From: Oscillospiraceae bacterium
GTDB taxonomy: Bacteria; Bacillota; Clostridia; Oscillospirales; Oscillospiraceae
NCBI GenBank assembly: GCA_009782435.1
Contig: WRJA01000001.1
Location: forward strand, 26,374 to 90,373
Length of the DNA: 64,000 nucleotides
Reading direction: 5' to 3'
Part shown: piece after piece, positions 55,297 to 64,000 of the stretch
How the letters are laid out: each line of letters starts with the position of its first letter
Numbering within the stretch: the stretch's first letter is position 1
Notes under the pieces: model-generated
Databases searched by the model: none
Told to the model about the DNA's origin: nothing
The model's input: only the letters and a program-made list of their open reading frames with translations
Position numbers and translations under genes: made by a program

Positions 55297-57054
55297 ATGG
55301 ACACACAATACTACATACACGGCATAAACGGCCCCGTCATAACCGTTAAGGGCGGCCGCTCCCTCCCGATGATGAGCTTGGTATACGTCGGGAACATGCG
55401 CCTTCCCGGCGAAGTCGTCAGCGCTGCGGACGACACGACGATCGTGCAGGTCTATGAAGACAGCTCCGGGCTCGTAAACGGGCAGCCCGTATATCACACG
55501 GGCATGCCTATGACCGTTATGCTCGGCCCCGGCATGCTCGGCGGCATTTATGACGGGATTGCAAGACCTCTCAAAAGAATCGCGGACGAAACGGGGTTTT
55601 TCATTACAAAAGGAATTAGCTTTCCGGCTGTCGATACAGAGAAAAAATGGGACGTCACGATGGATATAGTTTCGGGCGACGAGCTTCGCGGAGGCATGGT
55701 ATTTGCCCGCTGCGCCGAGACGCCCGCGATTGAGCACAGATGTACCGTGCCGCCCGGCGTTAAAGGGACGGCGCGGGACGTCGCCTCCTCGGGCAGCCGG
55801 ACCGTTACGGAAGTTTTAGCCGTTATCGAGGACTCAAAAGGGCACAAAACGCCTTTGACGCTCTCGCAAATATGGCCCATAAGGAAAAACCGGCCCGTAA
55901 AAAAACGCCTGCCCGTATCACGACCGCTCATTACGGGGCAAAGGATAATAGACACCCTGTTCCCCTTGGGCAAAGGCGGATGCGCCGCTATACCGGGACC
56001 TTTCGGCGCGGGAAAGACCATGGTGCAGCATCAACTCGCCAAATGGTCCGACGCCGACGTCATCGTCTATTTGGGCTGCGGCGAACGCGGCAATGAAATG
56101 ACACAGGTACTCGAAGAGTTTTCCGAACTCACGGACCCCCGCAACGGAAGACCGCTTATGGAGCGGACCATACTCATTGCGAACACCTCCAATATGCCGG
56201 TCGCGGCGAGAGAGGCTTCGATCTACACCGGGATCACGATGGCTGAGTATTATCGCGATATGGGTTACCACGTCGCTCTCATGGCGGACTCCACCTCGCG
56301 GTGGGCGGAAGCTCTGCGCGAGATATCCGGCAGACTTGAGGAAATGCCGGCGGAAGAGAGTTTCCCCGCATATCTACCCTCTCGGCTTGCCGGATTCTAT
56401 GAGAGAGCGGGTTATGCCGAAACGACCTCCGGCACGGAAGGGTCGGTCACCATAGTAGGCGCTGTGTCGCCGCAGGGCGGAGACTTTTCCGAACCCGTCA
56501 CGCAGAACACCAAACGCTTTATCAGATGTTTCTGGGCTCTTGACCGCGCACTGGCTTATTCAAGACACTTCCCCGCCTTGAACTGGACCGAATCATACTC
56601 GGAATATCATAACGATCTCGCACAGTGGTATGACGAAAACTTCGGTCCGGATTTCAATGAAATGCGCATGCGCGTCACGGAGCTTCTGAAAGAAGAAACC
56701 TCTTTGATGGAAATAGTAAAACTCATAGGGGCGGACGTGCTGCCGGACGATCAGAAACTCGTGATCGAGATTACAAAGGTCATCCGGGAGGGTTTTTTGC
56801 AGCAGAACGCGTTTCACAGCGCCGATTCATATACGCCGCCCGCCGTTCAAGCTTCCATGCTTGAAATAATCCTGCATCTGTATGACGAAGCCAAAACGCT
56901 TACTCTGCATAATATCCCCCTCGGCAGGCTGACGGAGACAGGGATTTTTTCGGCATTGTCACGCATGAAATTCGAATTCGGCGCCGGTGAGGACAAAGAA
57001 CGCTTTTTAACACTTATCAATGACGCCGTATCGAAAGTCATGTCCGTGAATTAA
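55297..57054 (+). CDS. atpA: V/A-type ATPase catalytic subunit A (operon 2)
   Basis: 585 residues. Walker A '[19 protein letters not shown]', '[19 protein letters not shown]' and '[30 protein letters not shown]' are intact, so it is an active catalytic subunit. Clearly paralogous to the operon 1 gene but divergent in the N-terminal barrel and bulge, so not a recent duplication. Confidence 0.97.
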   Translation: MDTQYYIHGINGPVITVKGGRSLPMMSLVYVGNMRLPGEVVSAADDTTIVQVYEDSSGLVNGQPVYHTGMPMTVMLGPGMLGGIYDGIARPLKRIADETGFFITKGISFPAVDTEKKWDVTMDIVSGDELRGGMVFARCAETPAIEHRCTVPPGVKGTARDVASSGSRTVTEVLAVIEDSKGHKTPLTLSQIWPIRKNRPVKKRLPVSRPLITGQRIIDTLFPLGKGGCAAIPGPFGAGKTMVQHQLAKWSDADVIVYLGCGERGNEMTQVLEEFSELTDPRNGRPLMERTILIANTSNMPVAAREASIYTGITMAEYYRDMGYHVALMADSTSRWAEALREISGRLEEMPAEESFPAYLPSRLAGFYERAGYAETTSGTEGSVTIVGAVSPQGGDFSEPVTQNTKRFIRCFWALDRALAYSRHFPALNWTESYSEYHNDLAQWYDENFGPDFNEMRMRVTELLKEETSLMEIVKLIGADVLPDDQKLVIEITKVIREGFLQQNAFHSADSYTPPAVQASMLEIILHLYDEAKTLTLHNIPLGRLTETGIFSALSRMKFEFGAGEDKERFLTLINDAVSKVMSVN

Positions 57055-57086
57055 CCGCGAAGCGACAGAAAGGACCGTTTTAAACA

Positions 57087-58472
57087 ATGCGAATAGAATA
57101 CACCGGGTTGTCGGAAATGAAAGGCCCTCTTATTATGCTCGAAGGCGTGACCGGAGCGGCTTATGATGAAATGGCGGAAATAACGCTTGACGGCGGCGAA
57201 CGCCGCTGCGGTCGAATCATCCAAACCGACGGTGACAGGGTCGTCATCCAAGTTTTCGAGGGCACCGACGGCATATCTCTCGAAAATGTCAGCACCCGTT
57301 TTACCGGAAAGCCCGTAACGGTAGCCCTGTCAAAAGAAATGCTCGGCAGGATATTCAGCGGCGTCGGGACCCCCATCGACGGGCTCAGAGAGCTTTTCGC
57401 GGAGGAACGGCGCGACATAAACGGCTCCGCAATAAACCCGGTTTCACGGAAATACCCGAGAAGCTGCATAATAACCGGCATGAGCGCGATCGACGCCACC
57501 ATAACCCTCATCAGAGGTCAAAAGCTTCCCATATTCTCCGGCGCGGGAATGAGCCACAACGAACTCGCGGCGCAGCTTGTCCGGCAAGCCCGCGTTGAAA
57601 ACGACAATTCGGAATTCGCCATAATTTTTTGCGCCATGGGAGTAAAAAACGACACCGCGGAATATTTTATGAAGGATTTTGAAGAATCCGGCGCTCTGAG
57701 CCGCGTCGTAATGTTCCTCAACATGGCGTCGGACCCGATAATCGAGCGCATACTCGCTCCGCGCTGCGCGCTGACGGCGGCCGAATATTTGGCTTTTAAA
57801 CACGGCTACCACGTTTTGGTGATCATGACTGACATCAGCTCATACTGCGAGGCGTTAAGGGAGTATTCCTCATCAAAAGGCGAGATACCCTCAAGAAAAG
57901 GGTTTCCCGGATATATGTATTCCGATCTCGCTTCCCTGTATGAGCGCGCGGGTATGATACACGGACTTCCCGGCAGCGTAACGCAAGTGCCGATCCTGAC
58001 AATGCCGAACGACGATATCAGCCATCCCATTGCAGATTTGACCGGCTACATTACCGAGGGGCAAATCGTTCTCTCGCGCGATCTCGATCAAAAAGGCATA
58101 TATCCCCCGGTCGCCATCCTGCCTTCGCTGTCCCGCCTTATGAAAGACGGCGTCGGAAAGGGTTTTACCCGCGAAGATCACCCGGAACTCGCAAACCAGC
58201 TCTTCGCGTCGTACTCCGCCGTTACGGACGCAAGGAACCTGGCCTCCGTTATCGGCGAGGATGAAATATCCGAGACCGACCGCCTCTATATTGAGTTCGG
58301 AAACCGCCTTGAGAAAGAGTTTATCAGGCAGTCCGCGCGCGAGGACCGCAGCCTTGAGCAAACCTTGGACAAAGGCTGGGAACTCTTGTCCCTTCTGCCG
58401 CGCGGCGAGTTGAGCCGCATATCCGACGCTACGCTCGATAAATACTGCAAAGGCGCGACAATAAGGAGGTGA
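57087..58472 (+). CDS. atpB: V/A-type ATPase subunit B (operon 2)
   Basis: 461 residues; 'FSGAGMSHNELAAQLVRQA' in the non-catalytic site and 'ALREYSSSKGEIPSRKGFPGYMYSDLASLYERAG' as the B-type signature. 32 bp after subunit A. Confidence 0.97.
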   Translation: MRIEYTGLSEMKGPLIMLEGVTGAAYDEMAEITLDGGERRCGRIIQTDGDRVVIQVFEGTDGISLENVSTRFTGKPVTVALSKEMLGRIFSGVGTPIDGLRELFAEERRDINGSAINPVSRKYPRSCIITGMSAIDATITLIRGQKLPIFSGAGMSHNELAAQLVRQARVENDNSEFAIIFCAMGVKNDTAEYFMKDFEESGALSRVVMFLNMASDPIIERILAPRCALTAAEYLAFKHGYHVLVIMTDISSYCEALREYSSSKGEIPSRKGFPGYMYSDLASLYERAGMIHGLPGSVTQVPILTMPNDDISHPIADLTGYITEGQIVLSRDLDQKGIYPPVAILPSLSRLMKDGVGKGFTREDHPELANQLFASYSAVTDARNLASVIGEDEISETDRLYIEFGNRLEKEFIRQSAREDRSLEQTLDKGWELLSLLPRGELSRISDATLDKYCKGATIRR

Positions 58473-58478
58473 CGGCTC

Positions 58479-59087
58479 ATGGCGACCGTCCTGCCGACAA
58501 AAGGCAATCTCCTCGCGGCTAAACGTTCGCGCGAGATCGCCGTGACCGGGCATGAACTTATGGACAGAAAGCGCAATATACTTGTCCGTGAGCTGGTGGC
58601 TCTGATAGATCAGGCTGAAGACATCCGAAAGCGCGCCGCGACGGTGTTTCCCGAAGCCTACGCCGCGCTTCGAACGGCCAATATCACACAAGGCGAATGC
58701 GACGATATATCCAGAGCCGTCAGCGCCGACAACAGCCTGAGCCTGCGCTACCGCAGCGTCATGGGAGTGGAGATCCCGCTTATCGCCTCCGATGAAAAGA
58801 TACCCGAAAACATCCCCTACGGCGTGGCGTCCACCACCGCCGCTCTTGACGACGCGTATATCAAGTTCCGGAAAGCGAAAAACCTCGTTCGCGACTTGGC
58901 CGAAACGGAAAACGCCATATACAGATTGGCATACGCCGTCAGAAAAACTCAAAAACGGGCAAACGCCCTGAAAAACATAATAATCCCGAAATTGGACGCG
59001 AGCATTTCCGGGATCACCGAAAGCCTTGACGAAAAAGAACGCGAGGAATTTGTCCGTCTCAAGGTCATAAAAGTCCGAAAACAATGA
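58479..59087 (+). CDS. atpD: V/A-type ATPase subunit D (operon 2)
   Basis: 202 residues with the paired long coiled coils of the rotor shaft ('PTKGNLLAAKRSREIAVTGHELMDRKRNIL' and 'YRLAYAVRKTQKRANALKNIIIPKLD'). Last gene of operon 2, before a bidirectional terminator. Confidence 0.95.
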   Translation: MATVLPTKGNLLAAKRSREIAVTGHELMDRKRNILVRELVALIDQAEDIRKRAATVFPEAYAALRTANITQGECDDISRAVSADNSLSLRYRSVMGVEIPLIASDEKIPENIPYGVASTTAALDDAYIKFRKAKNLVRDLAETENAIYRLAYAVRKTQKRANALKNIIIPKLDASISGITESLDEKEREEFVRLKVIKVRKQ

Positions 59088-59102
59088 TATAATAAAAACA
59101 AA

Positions 59103-59154
59103 AAAAACACACGGCCGGGACGGTTTTTGACCTGTATCCCCGCCGTGTGTTTTT
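59103..59154. terminator. bidirectional terminator after V-ATPase operon 2
   Basis: AAAAACACACGGC pairs perfectly with GCCGTGTGTTTTT; A-tract on one side and T-tract on the other serve both convergent genes. Confidence 0.85.
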
Positions 59155-59166
59155 GCCCGCGCGATA

Positions 59167-60033
59167 TCAGAGACTGAGATTGCCTCCGTTGAGCATTATG
59201 TTCTGCGCGGTAAGATAATCGGAACCGGGCGACAAAAGGAACGCGACCAGCGCCGTTACGTCCTCGACAGTGCCGTTTCGTCCCAAAGGCACGTTCAGGT
59301 TGTTGCTGTTGGTCCCCCTCGAGATATTGTCGGCTTTTATCATTTCATCAAGCGACATGCCTTTCTTTTCCGCCTCGAGCGCCGCCTGTTTATCCCGGAA
59401 ATTGGTTTCAACGGTCAAGGGGCTTATCGCATTGACGTTTATGCCTATAGGCGCAAGCTCTCTCGCCAAGCTTTTCATAAAGCCCAGCACTCCGTGTTTC
59501 GCAACGCTGTACGCGCCCATTCCGGGAACCCCCTCAACGCCTGCCTGCGAGGCGATAAAGACAATTTTCTTTCCCTTGGGATCGTCTTTTTTCATTGCTT
59601 TCACGGCATATTTTGAGAGATAGAAAGCGCCGTTCAAATTGGCGTCCAAAACACTCTTCCAAACTTCAAGGTCCATATCCTCAAACAACAGTCCGGAAGG
59701 TCCCCTGTAACCCGCGGAATTGACGAAAAAGTCAAGCCTGCCGAAAGTCTTCACGGTTTTTTCCGTCATCGCTTCACAGGCTGAAGGCTCTCCCAATTCA
59801 CATTCGACGGCCAGCGCCTTTGAACCGAGCTTTTCAATGTCTTTCACAATCTCCGCCAGACCGCCCCAATCCTTGTTCGCTTCTCTTACGGTGGGCGGTA
59901 TCATATACTTATCCGAAACGACGACATCAGCGCCCAAGCGGGCAAGGTCCATTGCTATCGCCCGTCCCATGCTCTGTTTGCTTCCGGCGCCGGTGACCAG
60001 CGCGACTTTGCCTTTAAAATCATATTCGTACAT
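59167..60033 (-). CDS. SDR family oxidoreductase
   Basis: 288 residues. Cofactor motif 'LVTGAGSKQSMGRAIAMDL', 'NSAGYRGPSG', catalytic Ser in 'FIASQAG', Tyr/Lys in 'YSVAKHGVLG', and the end 'YLTAQNIMLNGGNLSL'. An insertion 'DKYMIPPTVREANKDWGG' after strand 2 and a long substrate loop distinguish it from FabG. Cotranscribed with the enoyl-CoA hydratase 51 bp upstream, so a 3-hydroxyacyl-CoA or cyclic alcohol dehydrogenase is plausible. Confidence 0.92.
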   Translation of the reverse strand: MYEYDFKGKVALVTGAGSKQSMGRAIAMDLARLGADVVVSDKYMIPPTVREANKDWGGLAEIVKDIEKLGSKALAVECELGEPSACEAMTEKTVKTFGRLDFFVNSAGYRGPSGLLFEDMDLEVWKSVLDANLNGAFYLSKYAVKAMKKDDPKGKKIVFIASQAGVEGVPGMGAYSVAKHGVLGFMKSLARELAPIGINVNAISPLTVETNFRDKQAALEAEKKGMSLDEMIKADNISRGTNSNNLNVPLGRNGTVEDVTALVAFLLSPGSDYLTAQNIMLNGGNLSL

Positions 60034-60084
60034 ATTTTTCCTCCGATAAAATATTTTTGTCCGGTCGTGAGATTTTGCCGGCGC

Positions 60085-60867
60085 CTATTGTCCTTTGTAG
60101 ATCGGTTCTCTGCCCTCCTCTTGAGCGTGCGCCGTCTCCCTTACGTCGTCTGTCCAAAGTATGTTTAAAAGAGCGCATCCGCTGTATTCGATCGAAGAGC
60201 TCAGGTTCAAGTCGATCATTTTATAGTAAGCGTCGCGTCCGAGCGAAATCGGCACCGAGCTGAACGAAGCTATCGTTTCGGCTATTTCCTCCGCCCGTTT
60301 TAACACCTTGTCGTCGTCCGTGATCTCATTTATAAGATTCCACTCTAACATGGTTTCCGCGTTGACCTGTTTGTTGGTGAAAGCAAGCTCAAACAGCCTC
60401 TTTTTCGGAAGCGATTTTTGAAGTACCGCCATCGCGAGCATCGGGAAATACCCTCTTTTTATTTCAGGCAGTCCGAACATGACGCTTCTTCCCGCCACCG
60501 CGAGGTCGCAGACTTCAATAAACATCAGCCCGCCGGCTAAAGCCTGCGCGTTCACGGCGGCGATTATGGGTTTTGACAAGTCAAAAAAAGCTCTCAAAAC
60601 GTCGACTCCCGCTTGAGCGAACCTTTTTTGGGTCAAAAGAGGACCGTCCGGAAAACCGTCCACTTTGCCCCCTGTACAAAACGCATTCCCTTTCCCCGAC
60701 AAAATGACTGCTTTTATCTCCTTGTCCGCATCGCAGTCTTTTAAAGCCTGCGTCAATGAAACGGTCTCCGCGTAACCCGTCCTGTTGTTGTTCTCCGGGT
60801 CGTCAAAAAACACATAACCTATGTTTTTTTTCTTTTCCACAGTTATTCCCGTATATTTCCCCGACAT
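60085..60867 (-). CDS. enoyl-CoA hydratase/isomerase family protein
   Basis: 260-residue crotonase-fold protein. The oxyanion-hole segments are 'GKGNAFCTGGKVDGF' and 'ALAGGLMFIEVCDLAVA', with a Glu in 'FGLPEIKRGYFP' where hydratases have a catalytic Glu. The second Glu is less certain ('LFELAF'), so isomerase or hydrolase chemistry cannot be excluded. First gene of the minus-strand pair, behind an extended -10 promoter; AGGAGG precedes the ATG. Confidence 0.9.
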   Translation of the reverse strand: MSGKYTGITVEKKKNIGYVFFDDPENNNRTGYAETVSLTQALKDCDADKEIKAVILSGKGNAFCTGGKVDGFPDGPLLTQKRFAQAGVDVLRAFFDLSKPIIAAVNAQALAGGLMFIEVCDLAVAGRSVMFGLPEIKRGYFPMLAMAVLQKSLPKKRLFELAFTNKQVNAETMLEWNLINEITDDDKVLKRAEEIAETIASFSSVPISLGRDAYYKMIDLNLSSSIEYSGCALLNILWTDDVRETAHAQEEGREPIYKGQ

Positions 60868-60908
60868 TTTATCCCTCCTGTCTGCAATTATTTCAGAAAA
60901 TTAAAATT

Positions 60909-60937
60909 ATTATAACACAGCAAACCGGTACTTGAAA
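60909..60937 (-). promoter_or_regulatory. promoter of the hydratase-SDR pair
   Basis: Extended -10 TGT-TATAAT (hexamer 60909-60914) on the minus strand, 17 bp from TTTCAA (60932-60937), which is the reverse complement of the divergent promoter's TTGAAA. Confidence 0.55.
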
Positions 60938-60960
60938 AGATATCGGAATAATTCTATTAT
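60932..60960 (+). promoter_or_regulatory. promoter of the second Fe-S flavoenzyme
   Basis: TTGAAA (60932-60937), 17 bp, TATTAT (60955-60960); start about 60967. Confidence 0.65.
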
Positions 60961-60999
60961 ATACAGAGAAAATAAATAATGAAAGGCAAGGTAACCGAT

Positions 61000-62952
61000 A
61001 TGGGAAATTACGATCATGTACTGTCTCCTCTCAAAGTCGGCAACATAACGATCAAAAACCGCATAGAATTCTCACCGAGCTGTCATTCCTTGGCGTCAGC
61101 CGACGGATTGGTGACAAGAGAAATGATCGCCTACTACAAGGAAGTGGCAAAAGGAGGCCCCGGCATAGTTACGATCGGCGAATCCGACATCAACTACGAA
61201 GAAGCCCACGGCCACCTGTTCGACCTCAACTCCGGCAGCCCTTTTTTATACAACGGGCTTTCAAATATTTGCGAAGAAGTCCACAGATACGGCGCCAAAC
61301 TGTCTATCGAACTCAACCATACCGGCCGGCACTCGCTGCTTGAGATCGATACCATAGCCCCGACTCCGATACACGCCATAACCGAGGAACTCGCGGCAAA
61401 AACTCAGGGCCGGCATCTTACCCGTATTACGGAAATGGATCAGGACATGATTTACAAGACCATAGAAGAATGGTCGAACGCGGCTTACAACTGCCAAAAA
61501 GCCGGGTTGGAAATGGTCATGATACACGGCGGGCACGGCCATCTTATTTCTCAGTTCCTGTCGCCCATGACAAATAAGAGGGTCGACAGATACGGCGGCG
61601 TTTTGGAAAACAGAGCAAAATACGCCATCGAAGTGCTGGACGCCGTCCGCGCCCGGTGCCCGGGCCTGAACATCGAATACCGCATCAGCGCGGAGGAACT
61701 GACAGACGACGGGCTGACTGTTGAAGACACGCTCAAATTCTGCCGGATGATAGAGAACAAAATCGACCTGCTGCATGTTTCCGTCGGCTCTCACAACAGC
61801 TGGCGCTCCATGTGCGAGACGATACAGCCCCAGTATTGGCCGCATAACTATTTGGTGCATTATGCCGAGATATTCAAAAAAGAGCTGAATATCCCCATAA
61901 CGACCGTCGGTTCGATATCAACGATGGACGACGCGGAGAGGATAATCGCCGAAGGTAAAGCGGATGTCGTCGCCATGGCCCGGGCGCTTATCGCGGACAG
62001 ACAGACGATTAACAAGATAAGACGCGGAGCGCCGGAGGAAGTGCGCCCCTGTATACGCTGCCAGTACTGCAACAACAGGAACAAAGACTTCTATCCCATA
62101 CGCTGCACCGTTGACCCGACGGTCGGGCGCGAACTTGACTACGTTAAGCTCCCCGCCGCCGAAACAAAGAAAAAGGTCGTCATAATCGGAGGCGGCCCCG
62201 CCGGTATGCAGGCCGGTCTCATCGGGGCGCAGCGCGGACATGACGTGGTTCTTTTCGAGAGGAGCGACCGGCTCGGCGGTTCGCTGAGATACGCCACGGG
62301 GCTGAATATCAAGGCCGATCTCAAGAGATATTTTGAGTGGATGGTCAAAAAAGTATCGGCGACGCCCGGTCTTGACATCAGGCTCAACACTCCCGCCGGC
62401 CCCGAAAACGTCATGGCCGAAAAACCTGACGCTTTGATAATCGCCGTGGGCGCGTCCCCGATACTGCCCCGTGTCCCGGGGCACGATAAACCTCACGTTT
62501 ATTGGGTCGGAGACGTTGACGAGGGCAGGGCTGAGATCGGCGACACCGTGTGCGTCGTGGGAGGCGGGGCTTCGGGAGGCGAAACCGCTCTGCAGCTCAC
62601 AAAGGACGGAAAAAAAGTCACCATGATCGACATGCTGCCTTTCAGCAAGATCACTCCGACATACCCCAGAGGGCTCGCCTATCTGCTTGACGAATTGGGC
62701 GCCACGCTGAAGGGCGAAGTCATGATGGAAGAGGTCACGGACGAAGGGGTCGTTGTTACGGATAAAAACTGGAAAAAACAGCTTATTAAAGCCGATACGG
62801 TCATAATGTCTCTCGGTTTTTCGCCGAGAAACGACGAGATCGAAAAATTCAAGGACCTTATCACCGACGTGTATTACGCCGGCGACTGCATAAAACCGGC
62901 AAATCTCACAAAAGCAAACCACGACGGTTTCAACATCGCCGTCGAGCTGTAA
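61000..62952 (+). CDS. Fe-S flavoenzyme, NADH:flavin oxidoreductase/2,4-dienoyl-CoA reductase family
   Basis: About 650 residues with the same three domains as the gene at 12708-14669. The FMN barrel begins 'LSPLKVGNITIKNRIEF' and contains 'MIHGGHGHLISQFLSPM'. The 4Fe-4S motif is 'CIRCQYC' plus a Cys 12 residues on. The two Rossmann motifs are 'VIIGGGPAGMQAG' and 'VCVVGGGASGGETAL'. The ATG at 61000 (AAGG eight bases upstream) or 60979 may start it. Divergent from a hydratase and an SDR, a set that recalls bile-acid or cyclic acyl-CoA reduction pathways; substrate unknown. Confidence 0.92.
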   Translation: MGNYDHVLSPLKVGNITIKNRIEFSPSCHSLASADGLVTREMIAYYKEVAKGGPGIVTIGESDINYEEAHGHLFDLNSGSPFLYNGLSNICEEVHRYGAKLSIELNHTGRHSLLEIDTIAPTPIHAITEELAAKTQGRHLTRITEMDQDMIYKTIEEWSNAAYNCQKAGLEMVMIHGGHGHLISQFLSPMTNKRVDRYGGVLENRAKYAIEVLDAVRARCPGLNIEYRISAEELTDDGLTVEDTLKFCRMIENKIDLLHVSVGSHNSWRSMCETIQPQYWPHNYLVHYAEIFKKELNIPITTVGSISTMDDAERIIAEGKADVVAMARALIADRQTINKIRRGAPEEVRPCIRCQYCNNRNKDFYPIRCTVDPTVGRELDYVKLPAAETKKKVVIIGGGPAGMQAGLIGAQRGHDVVLFERSDRLGGSLRYATGLNIKADLKRYFEWMVKKVSATPGLDIRLNTPAGPENVMAEKPDALIIAVGASPILPRVPGHDKPHVYWVGDVDEGRAEIGDTVCVVGGGASGGETALQLTKDGKKVTMIDMLPFSKITPTYPRGLAYLLDELGATLKGEVMMEEVTDEGVVVTDKNWKKQLIKADTVIMSLGFSPRNDEIEKFKDLITDVYYAGDCIKPANLTKANHDGFNIAVEL

Positions 62953-62977
62953 CCCCTGTACCCGGCACAGTAAACAA

Positions 62978-63001
62978 CCGCCGGGCGTTCACGCCCGGCG
63001 G
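62978..63001 (+). terminator. GC-rich hairpin after the flavoenzyme
   Basis: Perfect 10-bp stem CCGCCGGGCG-TTCA-CGCCCGGCGG without a T-tract. It abuts a TATAAT (63004-63009) that may serve the next gene. Confidence 0.4.
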
Positions 63002-63035
63002 CGTATAATACCGATCGATAGAGAGGAGATTCTTT

Positions 63036-63740
63036 ATGAGGATCGCGGACAATGCGGAGCTCTTGGAAATCAAAACCGAACAGGGAGGCGTTGTTCAATA
63101 TATTTACCCCGTTTTGACTTGGGATGAAAACGAGCTTGTTTTGATCGACACCGCCCTGCCCGGGCAGACGGAATTGCTGAAAGAAACAATAGAGCAAGCC
63201 GGGTTCGCTTTTGAAAAAATCACCAAAGTGATCATTACGCATCAGGACACGGATCACATCGGAAGCGCCGCGGTTTTGGCCGGATCGGGCGTAAAAATAT
63301 TGGCGCACGAATACGAAATCCCGTATATCCAAGGCGATAAAACGCCTGTGCGGATTACGGAGACGGAAAAGCGCCTGAATGAATTAAGCGACGAGGAACG
63401 CGCATTTTTTGAAAAGATGAAAGCCGGCGTTTCGAATTTTTACGTCCGTGTCGACCGTCCGCTGAAAGACGGCGAACGGCTCGACATTTGCGGCGGCATC
63501 AAAGTGATACACACGCCCGGCCATATGCCGGGGCACATAGCGCTGCTTTTGGAAAAAAGCAAAATATTGGTCGCCGGTGACGCCGCAAATGCGGCGGACG
63601 GCAAACTCTCGGGCGCAAATCCGCAATACACGCAGGATATGGCAGAGGCAGACGCTTCGTTCGAAAAGATGATGGCTTTTAAGCCTTCCTTAGTCGTCTG
63701 CTATCACGGAGGGCTGTGCAAAACCGGCGAAAACAGGTGA
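63036..63740 (+). CDS. MBL-fold metallo-hydrolase
   Basis: 234 residues. Metal motifs are complete: 'THQDTDHIGS' (HxxxDH; first His replaced, T-H-Q-D-T-D-H), 'IHTPGHMPGHIALLLE', the Asp in 'LVAGDAAN' and the C-terminal His in 'VVCYHGG'. Probably a di-zinc or di-iron hydrolase of the glyoxalase II/lactonase-like group. Start has GAGAGGAGATTCTTT. Monocistronic as far as seen. Confidence 0.9.
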   Translation: MRIADNAELLEIKTEQGGVVQYIYPVLTWDENELVLIDTALPGQTELLKETIEQAGFAFEKITKVIITHQDTDHIGSAAVLAGSGVKILAHEYEIPYIQGDKTPVRITETEKRLNELSDEERAFFEKMKAGVSNFYVRVDRPLKDGERLDICGGIKVIHTPGHMPGHIALLLEKSKILVAGDAANAADGKLSGANPQYTQDMAEADASFEKMMAFKPSLVVCYHGGLCKTGENR

Positions 63741-64000
63741 TTTGCCTCCTTTCCGGCGCGTGCCGAGGATAATGTTCAGCTTGACCTTTTACTGTCTGCC
63801 GCAAATCAACAGTTATTGGAAATAATTCCAAGGATGTATGCTGTAAAGGGTATTTCAAATACGAAGTACCACTACAACATATGCAACCGGCTTGTCTGCG
63901 GCACATTCAAGCGTTTGCGGACAGGGGTGATGCCCATAGTTTCTTTCTGAATAAGGTGCGTTTGCGGCGCGGCGTTCGCGCTGTCCGCGCCCAAACCACC
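63741..64000. other. unassigned window end
   Basis: No gene I can support. The MBL frame stays open for 69 codons after its TGA (to 63950), reading 'LLLSAANQQLLEIIPRMYAV'. The composition is protein-like, but there is no ribosome site or recognised family; it could be a decayed gene end. Confidence 0.35.

Noticed and set aside
57891-59084. 397-codon minus-strand ORF
   Set aside because: Antisense to V-ATPase subunits B and D, which have full family motifs; long shadows are expected at this GC content.
61918-62922. 334-codon minus-strand ORF
   Set aside because: Antisense shadow of the Fe-S flavoenzyme.

Overview
The window is 64 kb of a dense bacterial chromosome, most likely from an uncultured anaerobic member of the Bacillota (class Clostridia). 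The evidence is the rpmH-rnpA-yidD-yidC-jag block, RicT, a TagO-like enzyme, DegV, two V/A-type ATPases, AGGAGG ribosome sites, sigma-A type promoters (TTGACA-17-TATAAT) and frequent TTG/GTG starts. Calls rest on reading motifs and gene order only; no searches were run.

Layout. 1-3757 (-): four lipoprotein genes in tight tandem. Three carry a domain that looks like a cofactor-less SUOX/molybdopterin-binding fold, two of these also have a chitobiase-C-like repeat, and the fourth is a metallophosphoesterase. 3827-7890 (-): degV, trkH and trkA, the last behind a consensus promoter and a leader containing an intrinsic terminator. 7996-10965 (-): FapA/DUF342, a CheY-like receiver and a CheX-like phosphatase in one operon, with no flagellar genes nearby. 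11-12.4 kb (+): MFS transporter. 12.7-14.7 kb (-): Fe-S flavoenzyme of the dienoyl-CoA reductase/BaiCD type. 14.9 kb: tRNA-Val(GAC). 15-18.2 kb (-): zinc-ribbon/Ig-like surface protein, GDPD lipoprotein, gltX. 18.3-23.6 kb (+): aminotransferase, trpS, tagO-like, wecB and an anchored unknown. 23.6-25 kb: InlB-repeat-like protein (-) and a FabG-like SDR (+). 25-30.4 kb (-): ricT-holB-acpP-jag-yidC-yidD-rnpA-rpmH. 30.5 kb (+): MGMT-like protein. 31-39.7 kb (-): V-ATPase operon 1 (H-I-K-E-C-F-A-B-D). 40-43.6 kb (+): two CAT/E2-fold acyltransferase paralogues plus an acyl-CoA ligase. 43.8 kb (+): ogt. 44.4-49.7 kb (+): argCJBDF behind an ARG-box promoter. 49.8 kb (-): rhomboid. 50.4-59.1 kb (+): V-ATPase operon 2 (stalk-C-I-K-F-E-A-B-D). 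59.2-63 kb: SDR and enoyl-CoA hydratase (-) divergent from a second Fe-S flavoenzyme (+). 63-63.7 kb (+): MBL hydrolase.

How it fits together. The most interesting system-level feature is two complete, non-identical rotary ATPases 11 kb apart. The c subunit of operon 1 carries the sodium-ring residues of Enterococcus NtpK (P-G-T-Q and a C-terminal E). The c subunit of operon 2 is a single hairpin without those polar ligands and looks proton-coupled. With the attenuator-led Trk potassium system in the same window, this suggests flexible use of Na+, H+ and K+ gradients. The flavoenzyme/SDR/hydratase genes and the ligase/acyltransferase cluster point to acyl-CoA chemistry with unknown substrates. 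Good second targets are the trkA leader, the paired acyltransferases with Glu in place of the catalytic His, and the lipoprotein array.
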